Source: an uncultured Flavobacteriaceae bacterium
GTDB lineage: Bacteria > Bacteroidota > Bacteroidia > Flavobacteriales > Flavobacteriaceae
Direction of reading: 5' to 3'
DNA: 32,294 nucleotides
Assembly: GCA_938084555.1 (NCBI GenBank)
Contig: CALKFR010000050.1
Location: 1 to 32,294 of the forward strand
Position numbers and translations under genes: made by a program
Part shown: positions 23,396-32,294 of the stretch, in pieces
How positions within the stretch are numbered: position 1 is the stretch's first letter
Layout of the letters: the number at the start of each line of letters is the position of its first letter
Notes under the pieces: generated by a model
What the model was told of the DNA's origin: nothing
The model's input: only the letters and a program-made list of their open reading frames with translations
Database searches by the model: none

Positions 23396-24571
23396 ATGTC
23401 AGATTCCACTATACAAATTTTTGATACAACACTTCGAGATGGGGAGCAAGTTCCTGGTTGTAAGCTAGATACAAATCAAAAAATAATTATAGCGGAACGT
23501 CTAGATATTTTGGGTGTTGATGTTATTGAGGCAGGATTTCCAGTATCTAGTCCTGGTGATTTTAAATCTGTTGAGGAAATTTCAAAAATTGTCAAAAATG
23601 CATCTGTTTGCGGTCTTACCAGAGCCGTAAAAAAAGATATTGAAGTTGCTGCTGAAGCTCTTAAATACGCAAAAAAACCAAGGATTCACACAGGTATAGG
23701 TACTTCAGAATCTCATATTAAATACAAATTTAACTCCAACAAGGATGATATCCTATCTCGGGCATTCGAAGCAGTTAAATACGCAAAATCTTTTGTTGAA
23801 GATGTAGAATTTTATGCAGAAGATGCTGGAAGAACAGAAAATGAGTTTCTTGCAAGAGTTTGTGAAGAAGCTATTAGAGGTGGTGCTACAGTTTTAAACA
23901 TACCTGATACAACTGGATATTGCTTACCTAGTGAATATGGGGCAAAAATTAAATATCTAAAAGAAAATGTTAAAGGAATTGAAAATGCAATCATTTCTTG
24001 CCATTGTCATAACGATCTTGGACTAGCTACAGCAAATTCAATAGAAGGTATTATTAATGGAGCCAGACAAATAGAATGTACCATAAATGGTATTGGTGAA
24101 AGAGCAGGAAATACTGCGTTAGAAGAAGTTGTGATGATTTTAAAACAACATCCTTACCTTAATTTAGATACCAATATTAACACCAAGCATTTGTATGGTT
24201 TAAGTCAGCTAGTTAGTGAAAGTATGGGTGTTTATACACAACCTAATAAAGCTATAGTTGGAGCTAATGCTTTTGCACATAGTTCTGGAATTCATCAAGA
24301 TGGTGTTATTAAAAATCGTGAGACCTATGAGATTATAGATCCTAAAGATGTTGGAGTAACTGAGTCTGCCATTGTATTAACTGCCAGAAGTGGTAGAGCT
24401 GCATTAGCATACAGAGCAAAAATTGTTGGTTATGAATTAACAAAATTACAACTAGACATTGTTTATGATAGTTTTTTAAGTTTTGCTGACAAGAAAAAAG
24501 AAGTTAATGATCATGATATTCACCAAATTATTCAATCTACAAGTATTTCAAAACAAATATTAAAAGTTTAG
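23396..24571 (+). CDS. leuA: 2-isopropylmalate synthase, short form
   Basis: Condenses acetyl-CoA with 2-ketoisovalerate, the first committed step of leucine synthesis. Motifs: [13 protein letters not shown] at the start of the TIM barrel (metal-binding Asp and catalytic Arg), [11 protein letters not shown], and [13 protein letters not shown] for the two metal-ligating His. [16 protein letters not shown] and [14 protein letters not shown] are further conserved blocks. At 391 residues it ends soon after the second subdomain and lacks the roughly 120-residue C-terminal regulatory domain through which leucine inhibits the long form. Homocitrate or citramalate synthase are alternatives by family, but the adjacent leuCDB genes support isopropylmalate synthase. 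First gene of leuACDB. Confidence 0.95.
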   Translation: MSDSTIQIFDTTLRDGEQVPGCKLDTNQKIIIAERLDILGVDVIEAGFPVSSPGDFKSVEEISKIVKNASVCGLTRAVKKDIEVAAEALKYAKKPRIHTGIGTSESHIKYKFNSNKDDILSRAFEAVKYAKSFVEDVEFYAEDAGRTENEFLARVCEEAIRGGATVLNIPDTTGYCLPSEYGAKIKYLKENVKGIENAIISCHCHNDLGLATANSIEGIINGARQIECTINGIGERAGNTALEEVVMILKQHPYLNLDTNINTKHLYGLSQLVSESMGVYTQPNKAIVGANAFAHSSGIHQDGVIKNRETYEIIDPKDVGVTESAIVLTARSGRAALAYRAKIVGYELTKLQLDIVYDSFLSFADKKKEVNDHDIHQIIQSTSISKQILKV

Positions 24572-24594
24572 CTACTACCTCACGATAAAATACT

Positions 24595-25977
24595 ATGAGT
24601 AAAACACTTTTTGATAAAATATGGGACCAGCATGTTGTAGATACAATTAAAGAAGGCCCACAAGTACTTTATATAGATAAACATCTTATTCATGAAGTTA
24701 CTAGCCCTCAAGCTTTCAATGAACTTAAAGAAAGATCCATACCTATTTTTAGACCCAATCAAATTATTGCCACTGCAGACCATAATACTCCAACAATAAA
24801 CCAGCACTTACCAGTTAAAGATAAATTGTCTAAAAATCAATTAGAACAACTATCAAAAAACTGTTCTGATAATAATATTACGCTCTATGAATTAGGACAC
24901 AAATACAACGGCATAGTCCATGTGATGGCTCCAGAACTTGGAATAACTCAACCAGGCATGACAATGGTGTGTGGAGATAGCCATACCTCCACTCATGGAG
25001 CTTTTGGCGCCATAGCTTTTGGAATTGGAACTAGCCAAGTTGCACAAGTATTTGCAAGCCAGTGCTTGCTTTTAAAAAAACCAAAAAGTTTACGAGTAAC
25101 TGTTAATGGAAAGCTGAAAAAAGGAGTACTTCCAAAAGACGTTATTTTATATATTATATCTAAACTTGGCACTAATTCTGGTACTGGATATTTCTGCGAG
25201 TATGCAGGTAATGTTTTCGAAGAAATGAGTATGGAAGGAAGAATGACCGTATGTAATATGAGCATTGAAATGGGAGCTAGAGGAGGAATGATAGCTCCAG
25301 ATGAAACTACATTTAATTATATAAAAGACAGAGAATTTGCTCCCAAAGGGGCTGATTTTGCTAAAAAAGTAGCCTACTGGAAAACTTTACCATCAGATAT
25401 TGATGCTGTTTTTGATCAAGAATATATTTTTGATGCAAATGATATTGGCCCGATGGTTACTTATGGAACTAACCCCGGAATGGGTATTAAAATTACAGAG
25501 ACAATTCCTGTTGAAAATAATAGTTCTTTTAAAAAATCTTTAGAGTATATGAACTTTGAAGCTGGGTCATCGTTAATCAACCAGCCTATCAATTATGTTT
25601 TTATAGGTAGTTGTACAAATTCAAGAATTGAAGACTTTAGAGTAGCTGCTAATTTTATAAAAGGAAAACAAAAAGCAGCTAATGTAACTGCTTGGCTGGT
25701 TCCTGGAAGTAAGCAAGTAGAAACTCAAATAATTAATGAAGGTCTAAAAGAAATTTTTGATAATGCTGGATTTGAATTAAGACAACCAGGATGCTCTGCA
25801 TGTCTAGCAATGAATGACGATAAAATACCCAAAGGTGAATATTGTGTTTCAACTTCTAACAGAAATTTTGAAGGAAGGCAAGGCCAAGGATCTAGAACTA
25901 TTTTAGCAAGTCCTTTGGTTGCTGCAGCTACTGCTATTGAGGGTAAAATAATAGATATAACCAAACATTTAAATTAA
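24595..25977 (+). CDS. leuC: 3-isopropylmalate dehydratase, large subunit
   Basis: The large, iron-sulfur subunit of isopropylmalate isomerase, an aconitase-family enzyme that interconverts 2- and 3-isopropylmalate. The [4Fe-4S] cysteines are visible in [11 protein letters not shown] (about residue 340) and [12 protein letters not shown] (about 401-404). The N-terminal [10 protein letters not shown] and [23 protein letters not shown] are family signatures. Length 460 is normal. It starts 23 bases after leuA, and its stop codon overlaps the leuD start codon by one base (TAATG), which indicates coupled translation of the two subunits. Confidence 0.98.
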   Translation: MSKTLFDKIWDQHVVDTIKEGPQVLYIDKHLIHEVTSPQAFNELKERSIPIFRPNQIIATADHNTPTINQHLPVKDKLSKNQLEQLSKNCSDNNITLYELGHKYNGIVHVMAPELGITQPGMTMVCGDSHTSTHGAFGAIAFGIGTSQVAQVFASQCLLLKKPKSLRVTVNGKLKKGVLPKDVILYIISKLGTNSGTGYFCEYAGNVFEEMSMEGRMTVCNMSIEMGARGGMIAPDETTFNYIKDREFAPKGADFAKKVAYWKTLPSDIDAVFDQEYIFDANDIGPMVTYGTNPGMGIKITETIPVENNSSFKKSLEYMNFEAGSSLINQPINYVFIGSCTNSRIEDFRVAANFIKGKQKAANVTAWLVPGSKQVETQIINEGLKEIFDNAGFELRQPGCSACLAMNDDKIPKGEYCVSTSNRNFEGRQGQGSRTILASPLVAAATAIEGKIIDITKHLN

Positions 25978-26564
25978 TGGAAAAGTTTACAAAAATTATA
26001 TCTAAAGCAATTCCATTGGCCATAGAAAATATTGATACAGATCAAATTATTCCGGCTCGGTTTCTAAAAGCTACTGATAAAAAAGGATTTGGTGACAATG
26101 TATTTAGAGATTGGAGATTTGATAAAAATGGAAATACCATTTCAGATTTTTCATTAAATAATCCCTCGTATTCAGGAAGTATTTTGATTGCTGGTGATAA
26201 CTTCGGTTGTGGATCAAGTAGAGAACATGCAGCCTGGGCATTGGTTGGCTATGGATTTAAGGTAATAGTTTCAAGTTTTTTTGCAGATATTTTTAAAGGA
26301 AATGCTTTGAATAATGGTTTATTACCTCTTCAGGTATCTCCATCTTTTTTAGCTATTTTAATGAAAACTGTTCAAGAAAATCCTGACACTAACATTGAAG
26401 TAGATTTAGAAAATCAAATAATCTCTCTTTCCGATACTAATAAATATGAAACTTTTGATATTGATCCTTACAAAAAAACATGTATGATTAATGGATATGA
26501 TGATATAGATTACTTATTAAGTAAAAAAGAAATGATAGAAACTTTTGAATCACAAAGAAAGTAA
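25977..26564 (+). CDS. leuD: 3-isopropylmalate dehydratase, small subunit
   Basis: The small (swivel) subunit of isopropylmalate isomerase, forming a heterodimer with LeuC. Conserved features: [14 protein letters not shown] near the N-terminus, [17 protein letters not shown] (about 77-93, substrate-binding loop), and [19 protein letters not shown]. Length 195 is normal. Followed after 53 bases by leuB on the same strand. Confidence 0.97.
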   Translation: MEKFTKIISKAIPLAIENIDTDQIIPARFLKATDKKGFGDNVFRDWRFDKNGNTISDFSLNNPSYSGSILIAGDNFGCGSSREHAAWALVGYGFKVIVSSFFADIFKGNALNNGLLPLQVSPSFLAILMKTVQENPDTNIEVDLENQIISLSDTNKYETFDIDPYKKTCMINGYDDIDYLLSKKEMIETFESQRK

Positions 26565-26617
26565 TTACTATAAATAAAAATCTTATATTTCCGTTTATTC
26601 TCGGAAACCTTAAAAAA

Positions 26618-27736
26618 ATGAAATTAAACATTGCCCTTTTACCTGGAGACGGAATTGGACCGGAAGTAACCAATGAAGCAGTTAAAGTATTAAAAGCTAT
26701 AGCTTCAGAATTTGATCATACATTTATTTTTGAAGAAGCTAATGTTGGCGCAATAGCTATAGACAAAACTGGAAATCCTCTACCTGACGAAACACTAGAA
26801 CTTTGCATGTCTACAGATGCCATATTATTTGGTTCTATAGGCCATCCTAAATATGACAACGATCCCTCAGCAAAAGTAAGACCAGAACAAGGTTTGCTAA
26901 AGCTTAGAAAATCTTTAGGGTTGTTTGCTAACATTCGTCCAGTAAAAGCATACGAAACACTTCTAGACAAGTCTCCATTAAAAAAAGAAATCATTTCAGG
27001 TACAGATATTAGTATCTACAGAGAATTAACTGGTGGGATTTATTTTGGAGAAAAGCAACTAAGTAAAGATGGAAACACTGCTTCAGATTTGTGTGAATAC
27101 AATCGTTTTGAAATTGAAAGAATAGCACATTTAGCCTTTAAAGCAGCTTTAAACAGAGATAAAAAAGTAACCCTAATAGACAAAGCTAATGTGTTGGAAA
27201 GTTCTAGGCTGTGGCGAAAAGTAGTTGGAGAGGTAGCCAAAGAATACTCAGAGGTAGCTCTAGACTTCCTATTCGTAGATAATGCTGCCATGCAAATGAT
27301 ATTAAACCCAAAACAATTTGATGTAATTCTTACAGAAAATATGTTTGGAGATATTATTAGTGATGAAGCTAGTGTAATTGGTGGATCAATAGGTTTATTA
27401 GCTTCTGCATCAGTTGGTGAAAAATATGCCTTATTTGAACCCATTCACGGCTCTTACCCTCAAGCAACCGGTAAAAGTATAGCTAACCCTATAGCATCAA
27501 TTTTATCTGCTGCTATGTTATTAGATCATTTTCAATTAACCAAAGAAGCTGCTCTAGTAAGAAAGGCTGTAGATAAATCTTTGAAATTACAAATCACAAC
27601 ACCAGATTTAAATACAAAAACAGACATGGTTACTACTTCCAAGGTTGGAGATTTTATCGAAGATTTCATTAACAACCCTAATGATACTAATGTAAATTTC
27701 ACTAATATTCATCTTGGACAATCTACCATTATTTAA
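26618..27736 (+). CDS. leuB: 3-isopropylmalate dehydrogenase
   Basis: NAD-dependent oxidative decarboxylation of 3-isopropylmalate to 4-methyl-2-oxopentanoate. The N-terminus LNIALLPGDGIGPEVTNEAVKVL is diagnostic of the IPMDH/ICDH family, the substrate-binding Arg cluster lies in LLKLRKSLGLFANIRPVKA and YRELTGGIYFG, and the metal-binding aspartates in ENMFGDIISDEASVIGGSIGLLASASVG. EPIHGSYPQATGKSIANPIASILSAAMLL is the nucleotide-binding C-terminal segment. Length 372 is normal. Its stop codon is only 2 bases from the argH stop on the other strand. Confidence 0.98.
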   Translation: MKLNIALLPGDGIGPEVTNEAVKVLKAIASEFDHTFIFEEANVGAIAIDKTGNPLPDETLELCMSTDAILFGSIGHPKYDNDPSAKVRPEQGLLKLRKSLGLFANIRPVKAYETLLDKSPLKKEIISGTDISIYRELTGGIYFGEKQLSKDGNTASDLCEYNRFEIERIAHLAFKAALNRDKKVTLIDKANVLESSRLWRKVVGEVAKEYSEVALDFLFVDNAAMQMILNPKQFDVILTENMFGDIISDEASVIGGSIGLLASASVGEKYALFEPIHGSYPQATGKSIANPIASILSAAMLLDHFQLTKEAALVRKAVDKSLKLQITTPDLNTKTDMVTTSKVGDFIEDFINNPNDTNVNFTNIHLGQSTII

Positions 27737-27738
27737 AA

Positions 27739-29013
27739 CTATCTAGGAAATTTTTTTCTAATATTATTTAGACATAAATTATGAATACTACCAATATGGG
27801 TGTGTTCTATTGCAGCCGTATGCTCGTAGGTTCCGTTGGTTACTGAAGCCCCTATTTGTTGATACGCCTCTCTAAAAGAAAGTCCTTTCATCACTAAATT
27901 ATTGATAGAATCTACTGTACTTAAATACTTATATTTATCATCTAAAAAATCTATCTTCTTCACTTTAATTTGCTGTATCGAATAATTGAAAATTTCCAAA
28001 ATGGTTTTCATTTCCTCAATTAAATTAATCATATTTTCCTTGAGAAGTTGAAAATCTCTGTGATAGCCACTCGGAAGATTATTTGTAATTAAAGTCATTT
28101 CTATCTGCAAAGCTTGAATTTTATTTGACTTTCCTCTTATTAATTCAAATACATCAGGATTTTTTTTATGTGGCATGATACTACTTCCAGTAACTAATGA
28201 ATCTGGAAAAGCAATAAAGTCAAAATTCTGACTCATATATAAACAAATATCCATTGAAAACCTAGATAAAGTGTTTGCAATACCACCCAATGCAGCTGCA
28301 ATTGTTCTTTCATTTTTACCCCTTCCCATTTGTGCAGCTATAACGTTATACTTAAGGGCATCAAAACCAAGTTCTGTAGTTGTAAAATTTCTATCTATTG
28401 GAAATGAACTTCCATAACCTGCCGCAGAACCAAGTGGATTCTGATCTATTGTTTTAATAGCAGCATCTAAAAGATATACATCATCCACAATTACTTCTGC
28501 ATAGGCAGAAAACCATAACCCAAATGAAGATGGCATAGCTACTTGAAGGTGAGTATACCCAGGTAACAAGCATTTTTTGTAAAGTTCTGCAAGGTTCAAC
28601 AATGTATCAAAAAAAGTACCCATTAGCCCTTTTATTGTTTGTAATTGATCTTTATAGTACAACTGCAAAGCAACCAATACTTGATCATTTCTAGACCGTG
28701 CTGTATGAATTTTTTTACCAACCTCTCCAAACATCTTGGTTAATTCAAATTCTATTTTAGAATGTACATCTTCAAATTGAGTTTCAATAACAAAAGTGCC
28801 TTCATGAATTTGTTTTTCTAAAATTGACAGTCCTTTCTCTAATTGCTGAAGTTCTATTGCTGTTATAATACCTACAGAAAACAACATTTTTGCATGAGCT
28901 AATGAAGCATTTACATCATATTTTGCTATGTGCATATCTATTTCCCTGTCATTCCCAACAGTAAACTGTTCTATTTTTTCATCTATTTTTATTCCTTTAT
29001 CCCAGAGCTTCAT
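27739..29013 (-). CDS. argH: Argininosuccinate lyase
   Basis: Cleaves argininosuccinate to arginine and fumarate, the last step of arginine synthesis. The fumarase/aspartase superfamily signature GSSIMPHKKNPDVFELIRGK is intact, with the catalytic Ser at its start; THLQVAMPSSFGLWFSAYAEV holds the second conserved region, and HTARSRNDQVLVALQLYYKD the third. Length 424 is slightly short but complete. The start overlaps the end of argE by 17 bases. It is the last gene of the arg run. Confidence 0.96.
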   Translation of the reverse strand: MKLWDKGIKIDEKIEQFTVGNDREIDMHIAKYDVNASLAHAKMLFSVGIITAIELQQLEKGLSILEKQIHEGTFVIETQFEDVHSKIEFELTKMFGEVGKKIHTARSRNDQVLVALQLYYKDQLQTIKGLMGTFFDTLLNLAELYKKCLLPGYTHLQVAMPSSFGLWFSAYAEVIVDDVYLLDAAIKTIDQNPLGSAAGYGSSFPIDRNFTTTELGFDALKYNVIAAQMGRGKNERTIAAALGGIANTLSRFSMDICLYMSQNFDFIAFPDSLVTGSSIMPHKKNPDVFELIRGKSNKIQALQIEMTLITNNLPSGYHRDFQLLKENMINLIEEMKTILEIFNYSIQQIKVKKIDFLDDKYKYLSTVDSINNLVMKGLSFREAYQQIGASVTNGTYEHTAAIEHTHIGSIHNLCLNNIRKKFPR

Positions 29014-30088
29014 CTTTAGTATCTATTAATGTTTTTTCTAATAATTTAATATACAGGGTAATCCCCTCTTCAATTTCTTGCAAATAAATAAATTCATCAG
29101 CGGTATGTGATCTCCTACTGTCTCCAGGGCCTAATTTTAAAGAGGGACAACTTAAAACAGATTGATCAGATAATGTAGGAGATCCATAAGTCTCTCTACC
29201 CAATTCTAAACCTGCTTTAATTAGGTCATGTTCAACTGATATGGAAGAAGAATTTAACCGTAAGCTCCTTGGCACAATACTAGAACACGGAGATTCTTTT
29301 TTCAAAATCTCAGCAATTTCTTTATTTGAATATCTATCATTTACACGAACATCTACAACTAAATCTACTTCAGAAGGGATGGCGTTATGTTGCTTACCTG
29401 CCTGTATTTGAGTAACCGTCATTTTTACATCCCCTAAACTTTCCGAATGCTTTTCAAATGTATACTCCTGAAACCACTTTAGTACTTCTATACTATTATA
29501 AATGGCATTATCATCATTTTGATGAGCAGCATGTCCAGGGGTACCAATTACTTTAGCATCAAAAACTACCAATCCTTTTTCTGCAATGGCTAATTGCATC
29601 AAGGTAGGTTCTCCGATAATAGCTACAGATATCTCAGGTATAATAGACAGCATACTATTTAATCCATTTTCTCCACTACTCTCCTCCTCTGCTGAAGCTA
29701 CCATAACCAAATTGTATTTTAAATTCTTGTGATGATAAAAAAAAGAAAATGTTGCCAATAGAGAAACCAAACAACCTCCAGCGTCATTACTACCAAGCCC
29801 GTATAATTTACCAGCATTAATAATTGGGTCAAAAGGATCTTTTGTATATCCATTAGTAGGTCTCACAGTATCATGATGAGAGTTTAACAAAAGGGTTGGC
29901 TTTGTTTCATCAAAATATTTATTAGTTGCCCAAATATTATTATTGGTTCTATTAAAAGTAATGTTAGCTTTAGAAAACCAAGATTCTATTAACAAAGCTG
30001 TATGATGTTCTTCAGAAGAAAATGAAGGTGTTTTTATTAAACTTTTCAATAGTGAAATAGCCTCTAAAATTAATTTTTCTATTCTCAT
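28997..30088 (-). CDS. argE: M20-family deacylase of arginine synthesis (ArgE-like)
   Basis: A zinc-dependent M20 peptidase-family hydrolase that removes the acyl group from an arginine intermediate. Metal ligands and catalytic residues are in order: His in LLNSHHDTVRP, Asp in GLGSNDAGGCLVSLL, the Glu pair in AEEESSGENG, Glu in IGEPTLMQLA, and His in SRRSHTADEFI. Length 363 is normal. In organisms with an ArgF'-type carbamoyltransferase, as here, the substrate is the acylated citrulline rather than acetylornithine; whether the acyl group is acetyl or succinyl is not decided. It overlaps argB by 4 bases and argH by 17, so it is translated within one operon. Confidence 0.9.
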   Translation of the reverse strand: MRIEKLILEAISLLKSLIKTPSFSSEEHHTALLIESWFSKANITFNRTNNNIWATNKYFDETKPTLLLNSHHDTVRPTNGYTKDPFDPIINAGKLYGLGSNDAGGCLVSLLATFSFFYHHKNLKYNLVMVASAEEESSGENGLNSMLSIIPEISVAIIGEPTLMQLAIAEKGLVVFDAKVIGTPGHAAHQNDDNAIYNSIEVLKWFQEYTFEKHSESLGDVKMTVTQIQAGKQHNAIPSEVDLVVDVRVNDRYSNKEIAEILKKESPCSSIVPRSLRLNSSSISVEHDLIKAGLELGRETYGSPTLSDQSVLSCPSLKLGPGDSRRSHTADEFIYLQEIEEGITLYIKLLEKTLIDTKDEALG

Positions 30089-30864
30089 AATTTTTGAATT
30101 GTTGTAAAGTTAGAATGATGATCAAAAAGCATGGTAGGATTACCTATACAAACTTTTGAAACATTGCGATCTAGGGCATAAAAACAGTTATCTAATTTAG
30201 GAATCATGCCTTCACTGATTATATTAGATTTTTTTAACTCTATGTACGTTTTATTATTAATTTTATTAATCACAGAATTATCATCATTTGTACGCTGTAA
30301 CACCCCTTTTTTTTCAAAGCAATAATACAATTCAACTTTATAATCTTTAGAAAAAGCAATCGCTAATTCAGAAGCAATAGTATCTGCATTTGTATTTAAC
30401 AATTGCCCATTTTGATCATGAGATATCGCAGAAAATATATTTGTTATATCACTGTTTATTAGTATTTTAAGTGTGCTTATATTAACCTTTACTATATCTC
30501 CAGCAAAACCATAATTAATTGGAGTTTCAGACCTTTTATTAGCTATAATTGTATTTCCATCTGCACCAGTAAATCCAATAGAATTACATCCAAAACTTTG
30601 CAGTTTAGCTACAATAGTTTTATTTATTTTACCGGCATAAACCATAGTTATAATATCTAAAGTTTCTGCATTTGTAACTCTTCTACCGTCTATAAATTTA
30701 ACTGGAATATTCATTTTATTAGATAAATCTGAAGCTAGTTTACCTCCTCCGTGAACTAAAATTTTAGATCCCTTAAGTGATGAAAATTCTCTTAAAAAAG
30801 ATGTTAATTGAGCTTCATTATCAATAATTTTCCCCCCTATTTTTATAACTTTAAGTGTTTTCAT
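30085..30864 (-). CDS. argB: Acylglutamate kinase (ArgB)
   Basis: Amino-acid-kinase-family enzyme that phosphorylates the gamma-carboxylate of N-acetylglutamate (or N-succinylglutamate). Visible are the N-terminal VIKIGGKIIDN, the HGGGKLASDLS loop, DGRRVTNAETLDIITMVYAGKINKTIVA for substrate binding, NTNADTIASELA for ATP and substrate contacts, and SEGMIPKLDNC near the C-terminus. Length 259 is normal. No N-terminal extension for arginine-sensitive hexamer formation is seen. Overlaps argF' upstream and argE downstream by 4 bases each. Confidence 0.95.
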   Translation of the reverse strand: MKTLKVIKIGGKIIDNEAQLTSFLREFSSLKGSKILVHGGGKLASDLSNKMNIPVKFIDGRRVTNAETLDIITMVYAGKINKTIVAKLQSFGCNSIGFTGADGNTIIANKRSETPINYGFAGDIVKVNISTLKILINSDITNIFSAISHDQNGQLLNTNADTIASELAIAFSKDYKVELYYCFEKKGVLQRTNDDNSVINKINNKTYIELKKSNIISEGMIPKLDNCFYALDRNVSKVCIGNPTMLFDHHSNFTTIQKL

Positions 30865-31799
30865 TTTAAATTATTTAAAATATTTTTAAGCACTATTTGA
30901 GCCGCATAAGTTCTATTATTCGCTTGCTCAATCACAACTGAGTTTTCACCATCTAAAACAGCATCCTCTACAACAACATTTCTTCTTACTGGCAAACAAT
31001 GCATAAACTTTGCATTACCTAATTTCTCATTGGTTAACATCCAGTTTTTATCTATTGACATAACTTTGCCATAATCATGATAATTACTCCAATTTTTAGC
31101 ATATACAAAATCCGCATCTTTCAAAGCCTCCTTTTGGTTATAGCTAATAGAAACACCTTCAGTAATAATTGGGCTTAATTCGTATTTTTTTGGATGCGTA
31201 ATCAAAAGATCTACATCTATTTCTTTCATTATTTTAATAAAAGAGTTCGCTACAGCATGAGGTAATGCTTTTGGATGAGGCGCCCAGGTTAAGACAACTT
31301 TTGGTTTTGAAGTTGTTTTAAATTCACTAATAGTAATAGCATCAGCAAGCGCCTGCAATGGATGTGCCGTAGCACTTTCCATATTAACAATTGGTACTGA
31401 AGCATATTTTACAAAACTATTAAGTACCTGCTCTGTTTCATCCTTTTCCTTGTTTGTAAGGGTAGGAAATGCTCTAATAGCTATAATATCTCCATATTGA
31501 GATATAACATTAGCAGCTTCCTTAATATGCTCTGCTTTAGCAAGATTCATAATAGTTCCATTGTCATACTCTAAATTCCAACAATCATTAATATTTAGAA
31601 CCATCACATCCATCCCAAGACTCTTCGCAGCTTTTTCAGTGCTTAGCCTAGTTCTTAGGCTAGCATTAAAAAAAAGCATTACCAAGGTTTTATACTTGCC
31701 TAAATTTTCAAATTGATAGGGATTGTTTTTTAATTGAATAGCTTCTTGAACAGTATGCTCAATATTTTTTATATCGTTAATTGTTACATATTTCTTCAT
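30861..31799 (-). CDS. argF': N-acylornithine carbamoyltransferase (acetyl or succinyl type)
   Basis: A transcarbamylase that makes acyl-citrulline from an N-acylated ornithine and carbamoyl phosphate, used instead of ordinary ornithine transcarbamylase. The carbamoyl-phosphate loop reads FFNASLRTRLST (residues 43-54) where OTCases have STRTR, as in the SOTCase of Bacteroides fragilis. HPLQALADA, TWAPHPKALPHAVANSF and FMHCLPVRRNVVVEDAVLD also match that group closely. In published work, Pro90 of the B. fragilis enzyme gives succinyl specificity and Glu at the equivalent position gives acetyl specificity; by my alignment the residue here is Ala89 (LAKAEHIKEA). Length 312. It overlaps argD by 4 bases and argB by 4. 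The family is certain; the acyl substrate is not. Confidence 0.93.
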   Translation of the reverse strand: MKKYVTINDIKNIEHTVQEAIQLKNNPYQFENLGKYKTLVMLFFNASLRTRLSTEKAAKSLGMDVMVLNINDCWNLEYDNGTIMNLAKAEHIKEAANVISQYGDIIAIRAFPTLTNKEKDETEQVLNSFVKYASVPIVNMESATAHPLQALADAITISEFKTTSKPKVVLTWAPHPKALPHAVANSFIKIMKEIDVDLLITHPKKYELSPIITEGVSISYNQKEALKDADFVYAKNWSNYHDYGKVMSIDKNWMLTNEKLGNAKFMHCLPVRRNVVVEDAVLDGENSVVIEQANNRTYAAQIVLKNILNNLK

Positions 31800-32294
31800 A
31801 ATACTTCTGTTTTTAGAGCTGTAAAAAACACGTCTATATGCTTCTTCTGTATAGTTAGAGATGGCAAAATTCTTAACACATTCGGGTTCTTAGCATTTCC
31901 TGTAAAAATGTGATGCTTGTAGATAAGTTTTTTTCTTAGTTCTGATATAGGAAAATCAAACTCTAACCCCAGCATTAGCCCTCTTCCTTTTACAGCTTTT
32001 ATATGAGGCAATGATTGGGCTTTCTTTTTAAAATAATCAAAAATCACCTTTGCATTTTCTTGAAGTTTTTCTGCTTTGATTACCTCCAGAACTGTTAAAG
32101 AAGCTATGCAGGCTAGATGATTTCCTCCAAAGGTTGTTCCCAATAAACCAAACGAAGCTTTTATTTTTGGATGAATTAAAATTCCGCCAATTGGAAAACC
32201 ATTACCCATTCCTTTTGCCATGGATATAATATCAGGGATAATTTTATGTTTTTGAAACGCAAAAAAATCACCAGTTCTTCCAAAACCAGATTGA
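31796..32294 (-). CDS. argD: Acetylornithine-type aminotransferase, C-terminal part (5' end off the window)
   Basis: The frame stays open to the right edge; the ATG at 32221 is internal. The upstream codons read QSGFGRTGDFFAFQKHKIIP, matching the ArgD region just before the PLP lysine. Visible are the PLP-binding lysine in SMAKGMGNGFPIGG, GTTFGGNHLACIASL and KGRGLMLGLEF, ending in NVLRILPSLTIQKKHIDVFFTALK, all typical of class III aminotransferases of the ArgD/RocD type. It would transfer an amino group from glutamate to N-acyl-glutamate semialdehyde, giving N-acylornithine for ArgF'. Its stop overlaps the argF' start by 4 bases. About the last 166 codons are present. Confidence 0.93.
   Translation of the reverse strand, partial: QSGFGRTGDFFAFQKHKIIPDIISMAKGMGNGFPIGGILIHPKIKASFGLLGTTFGGNHLACIASLTVLEVIKAEKLQENAKVIFDYFKKKAQSLPHIKAVKGRGLMLGLEFDFPISELRKKLIYKHHIFTGNAKNPNVLRILPSLTIQKKHIDVFFTALKTEVL

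Noticed and set aside
24993-27444. Several open frames on the minus strand inside leuC, leuD and leuB
   Set aside because: They are shadows of strongly conserved genes on the plus strand and show no family features of their own.
1-32294. Mobile elements, CRISPR arrays, defence or toxin genes
   Set aside because: No transposase, integrase, regularly spaced repeat or recognised defence protein was found; the gene content is core metabolism throughout.

Overview
The window is a stretch of a strongly AT-rich chromosome that looks like a member of the Flavobacteriaceae (Bacteroidota). The evidence is the gene families present: a flavobacterial-type GT2 glycosyltransferase, BshC of bacillithiol synthesis, a short LeuA, an ArgF' (SOTCase/AOTCase-type) carbamoyltransferase in an argDFBEH run, a DUF1343/NamZ protein and an RlmF methyltransferase. 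Several genes are also preceded by the Bacteroidota -7 promoter element TAnnTTTG. The genus cannot be fixed from the sequence. I see no mobile element, CRISPR array, rRNA or tRNA, and almost every base is housekeeping or biosynthetic sequence.

Layout. Positions 1-3305 (+): the 3' end of a glycosyltransferase overlaps a sigma-70-family factor, which overlaps an atypical Nramp-like transporter; lipA (lipoyl synthase) follows with its own promoter. Positions 3306-3531 are non-coding but hold a sigma-54-like promoter and a hairpin terminator. Positions 3532-7215 (-): a lipoprotein dipeptidase, a PLP-dependent cysteine/cystathionine synthase and a LolE/FtsX-type permease. Positions 7220-8407 (+): a NamZ-like muramidase, divergent from the permease. 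Positions 8424-9827 (-): a YkgJ-type cysteine-cluster protein and a fatty-acid-hydroxylase-family membrane protein. Positions 9988-14114 (+): argS, lpdA, two terminators with a possible small RNA between them, and a conserved membrane protein of unknown function. Positions 14179-16638 (-): bshC-rlmF. Positions 16754-21635 (-): thrABC with what appears to be a Thr/Ile-rich leader peptide and attenuator. Positions 21701-23248 (-): a 515-residue helical protein of unknown function. Positions 23396-27736 (+): leuA-leuC-leuD-leuB. Positions 27739-32294 (-): argD (cut by the right edge)-argF'-argB-argE-argH, converging on leuB with only 2 bases between the stop codons.

How the genes work together. 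The right half is an amino-acid biosynthesis block. thrABC takes aspartate (and aspartate semialdehyde made elsewhere) to threonine. leuACDB takes 2-ketoisovalerate to the keto-precursor of leucine. argD-F'-B-E-H carries acylated intermediates from acyl-glutamate to acyl-citrulline and then, after deacylation, argininosuccinate to arginine; argA/J, argC and argG are not in the window. lipA and lpdA both serve the lipoyl-dependent dehydrogenase complexes.

The most interesting signals are regulatory: a thr leader with a Thr/Ile-rich mini-ORF whose stop codon lies in the loop of a hairpin followed by seven U; two sigma-54-like promoters that each precede a terminator hairpin without an ORF between; and a carbamoyltransferase whose acyl-specificity position is neither of the two residues known to me.
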